Assembly: GCA_002310115.1 (NCBI GenBank)
Contig: DBYI01000113.1
Span: 1 to 14,148, forward strand
Direction: 5' to 3'
From: Ruminococcus flavefaciens
GTDB taxonomy: Bacteria; Bacillota; Clostridia; Oscillospirales; Ruminococcaceae
DNA length: 14,148 bases
Made by a program: the position numbers and the translations under genes
Shown: positions 12,921-14,148 of the stretch, piece by piece
How the letters are laid out: every line of letters starts with the position of its first letter
Position numbering within the stretch: the first letter of the stretch is position 1
The notes under the pieces: model-generated
The model's input: the letters and a program-made list of their open reading frames with translations, nothing else
Database searches by the model: none
Told to the model about the DNA's origin: nothing

Positions 12921-14148
12921 CGTCCTTACCTCCGAAAAGTCTGCTGAAGAAGCCACGCTTTTTCTTCTTTTCAGGCTCTGGTGTATCTTCGGTATCTTCA
13001 TCAGTTGCTTCTTCCTCATCTTCTTCAGCTTCATCTGTTTCTTTCTCCGCATAAACTGTTTCTGTCAATGAGCTAACATAAGCTTCTTCGTCTTCAGTTT
13101 CAACTTCAGAAATAGGTTGAACTTCTTCGTATACCTGCTCTTCTCCCTCTTCTTGAGCTTCCTCTTCAGTTTCGTTCTCAGGCTCTTCTATATATTCCTC
13201 GTCTTCCTCATATGGAATGAATGCACCATACTCATTGTAATAGCCATTTACGCCGTCAACTTCAACTGAATCATCAGTTTCCATATTATCTTCTGCGTAT
13301 TCATCTGCATCATTCTCTTCCGCCCCTTCTTCATCCTCAGGATGTTCAGAAAAAGTAAAGAGAGCGTCAACAAACATATTGCTGTCAAATGGCTGAAGAT
13401 CATCTATCTTTTCGCCTACGCCTATCAGCTTTACAGGTATTCCCAACTCGTTCTTGATAGAGATAACTATACCACCCTTAGCCGTTCCATCCAGCTTTGT
13501 GAGAACTATGCCAGTAATAGGAGCTGTTTCACTGAAAAGCTTTGCCTGATTTACCGCGTTTTGTCCTGTTGTGGCATCAAGCACGAGAAGTATCTCCCTT
13601 GAACACTCACCTGCCTTAGTGTCAATAATACGATTTATCTTCTTGAGTTCCTCCATGAGGTTCTTCTTGTTGTGCAGGCGGCCTGCAGTATCGATAACTA
13701 CCACATCACAGCCTCTTGCCTTCGCAGCTTCGAGAGCGTCATAAACTACTGCTCCAGGATCTGATCCCTCAGCATGCTTCACTATGTCGACACCTGCGCG
13801 CTGAGTCCATACCTCCAGCTGATCTATAGCAGCTGCACGGAAGGTATCAGCTGCCGCAACAAGAACTTTTTTGCCCTCCTGCTTGAACTGATGGCAAAGC
13901 TTACCTATAGTTGTAGTCTTTCCTGCGCCGTTTACACCAATTACCATGATAACGGCAGGAGATACAGAAAGATCAAGTCCAGTATCATCGCCCATTATCT
14001 CGGAAATAACCTCATGAATAAGCCCCATTATCTCCTTAGGATCAGTAATACCGCGCTCCTTTATCTTCTTACGTAGCTTGTCACATATCTCCTCGGAGGT
14101 CTCAACTCCGATATCGCTCATTATCATCTGTTCCTCAAGCTCGTCAAA
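12913..14148 (-). CDS. ftsY: Signal recognition particle receptor FtsY, 5' end outside window
   Basis: FtsY is the membrane-associated GTPase that receives SRP-ribosome complexes. The frame is open to the right edge (FDELEEQ before the first Met, at 14127), so the N-terminus is missing. Numbering from that Met, the helical N-domain end is at 1-50, the P-loop GVNGAGKTT at 64-72, ADTFRAAA (93-100) follows, DTAGR is at 146-150, TKLDG at 210-214 and GVGEKIDDLQPF at 236-247. FtsY usually ends soon after FVDALF (252-257). Here about 147 more residues follow: a strongly acidic region with one aromatic patch (YYNEYGAFIPY, 296-306), then KKKKRGFFSRLFGG (387-400) and KDDD. This tail resembles the acidic A-domain and amphipathic membrane helix normally found at the N-terminus. 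The ATGATTAA overlap couples it to rdgB. The GTPase call is certain; the meaning of the tail is inference. Confidence 0.97.
   Translation of the reverse strand, partial: FDELEEQMIMSDIGVETSEEICDKLRKKIKERGITDPKEIMGLIHEVISEIMGDDTGLDLSVSPAVIMVIGVNGAGKTTTIGKLCHQFKQEGKKVLVAAADTFRAAAIDQLEVWTQRAGVDIVKHAEGSDPGAVVYDALEAAKARGCDVVVIDTAGRLHNKKNLMEELKKINRIIDTKAGECSREILLVLDATTGQNAVNQAKLFSETAPITGIVLTKLDGTAKGGIVISIKNELGIPVKLIGVGEKIDDLQPFDSNMFVDALFTFSEHPEDEEGAEENDADEYAEDNMETDDSVEVDGVNGYYNEYGAFIPYEEDEEYIEEPENETEEEAQEEGEEQVYEEVQPISEVETEDEEAYVSSLTETVYAEKETDEAEEDEEEATDEDTEDTPEPEKKKKRGFFSRLFGGKDDD

Noticed and set aside
12921..13052. Lysine-rich N-terminal extension of rdgB from an upstream in-frame ATG
   Set aside because: It is the shifted reading of the acidic ftsY tail. 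The normal RdgB start at 12920 has a strong ribosome site and the family N-terminus.
1..14148. CRISPR arrays, insertion sequences, tRNA or rRNA genes
   Set aside because: I looked for direct repeats with spacers, transposase motifs, terminal inverted repeats and cloverleaf patterns on both strands and saw none.

Overview
The window comes from a low-to-mid GC Gram-positive anaerobe of the Clostridia, most likely a Ruminococcus-like member of the Oscillospiraceae. This rests on protein character and gene order: an efp gene next to a CD1247-type zinc-ribbon gene, a NadD-YqeK fusion, an iron-sulfur flavoprotein in a housekeeping operon, and a LeuRS with KMGKR in place of KMSKS. The species cannot be fixed from the sequence alone. 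Almost everything is core genome; I see no mobile element, CRISPR array, tRNA or rRNA.

Layout. At the left edge is the 3' end of a plus-strand ANTAR response regulator (1-190). It ends at a long hairpin (204-255) that also serves the genes converging from the right. Every other gene is on the minus strand, so transcription runs from high to low coordinates. In that direction: (i) ftsY (5' end outside the window), rdgB, yhbY, an iron-sulfur flavoprotein gene, a nadD-yqeK fusion, an LCP-family cell-wall gene, rsfS, a small membrane-protein gene and leuS are packed with gaps of 24 bases or less, and form one apparent operon. (ii) rpsU has its own strong promoter and a structured leader of about 128 nt, and is followed by a terminator. 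(iii) yqeG, aroQ and an M24 aminopeptidase gene follow. (iv) efp and a CD1247-like gene have their own promoter and end at a clear intrinsic terminator. (v) A three-gene ECF sigma factor, anti-sigma factor and small membrane-protein operon runs down to the shared hairpin.

How the genes fit together. Block (i) joins protein targeting (FtsY), ribosome assembly and silencing (YhbY, RsfS), nucleotide-pool cleaning (RdgB), NAD synthesis and dinucleotide hydrolysis (NadD-YqeK), wall-polymer attachment (LCP) and leucyl-tRNA charging. The yqeG/yhbY/nadD/yqeK/rsfS set and the aroQ/aminopeptidase P/efp set both echo gene orders known from Bacillus subtilis. Block (v) is the only part that looks accessory: a membrane-anchored zinc anti-sigma factor with a sensor domain I do not recognise, plus a translationally coupled hydrophobic protein.

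No wholly new multi-gene system is evident. The points most worth a second look are the acidic C-terminal extension of FtsY ending in a basic amphipathic segment; the rpsU leader RNA; the extra tetracysteine cluster inside the poly-Asp linker of the CD1247-like protein; a perfect inverted repeat over the efp promoter; the repeated YxGLHE motif in the LCP cytoplasmic tail; and the third gene of the ECF operon.
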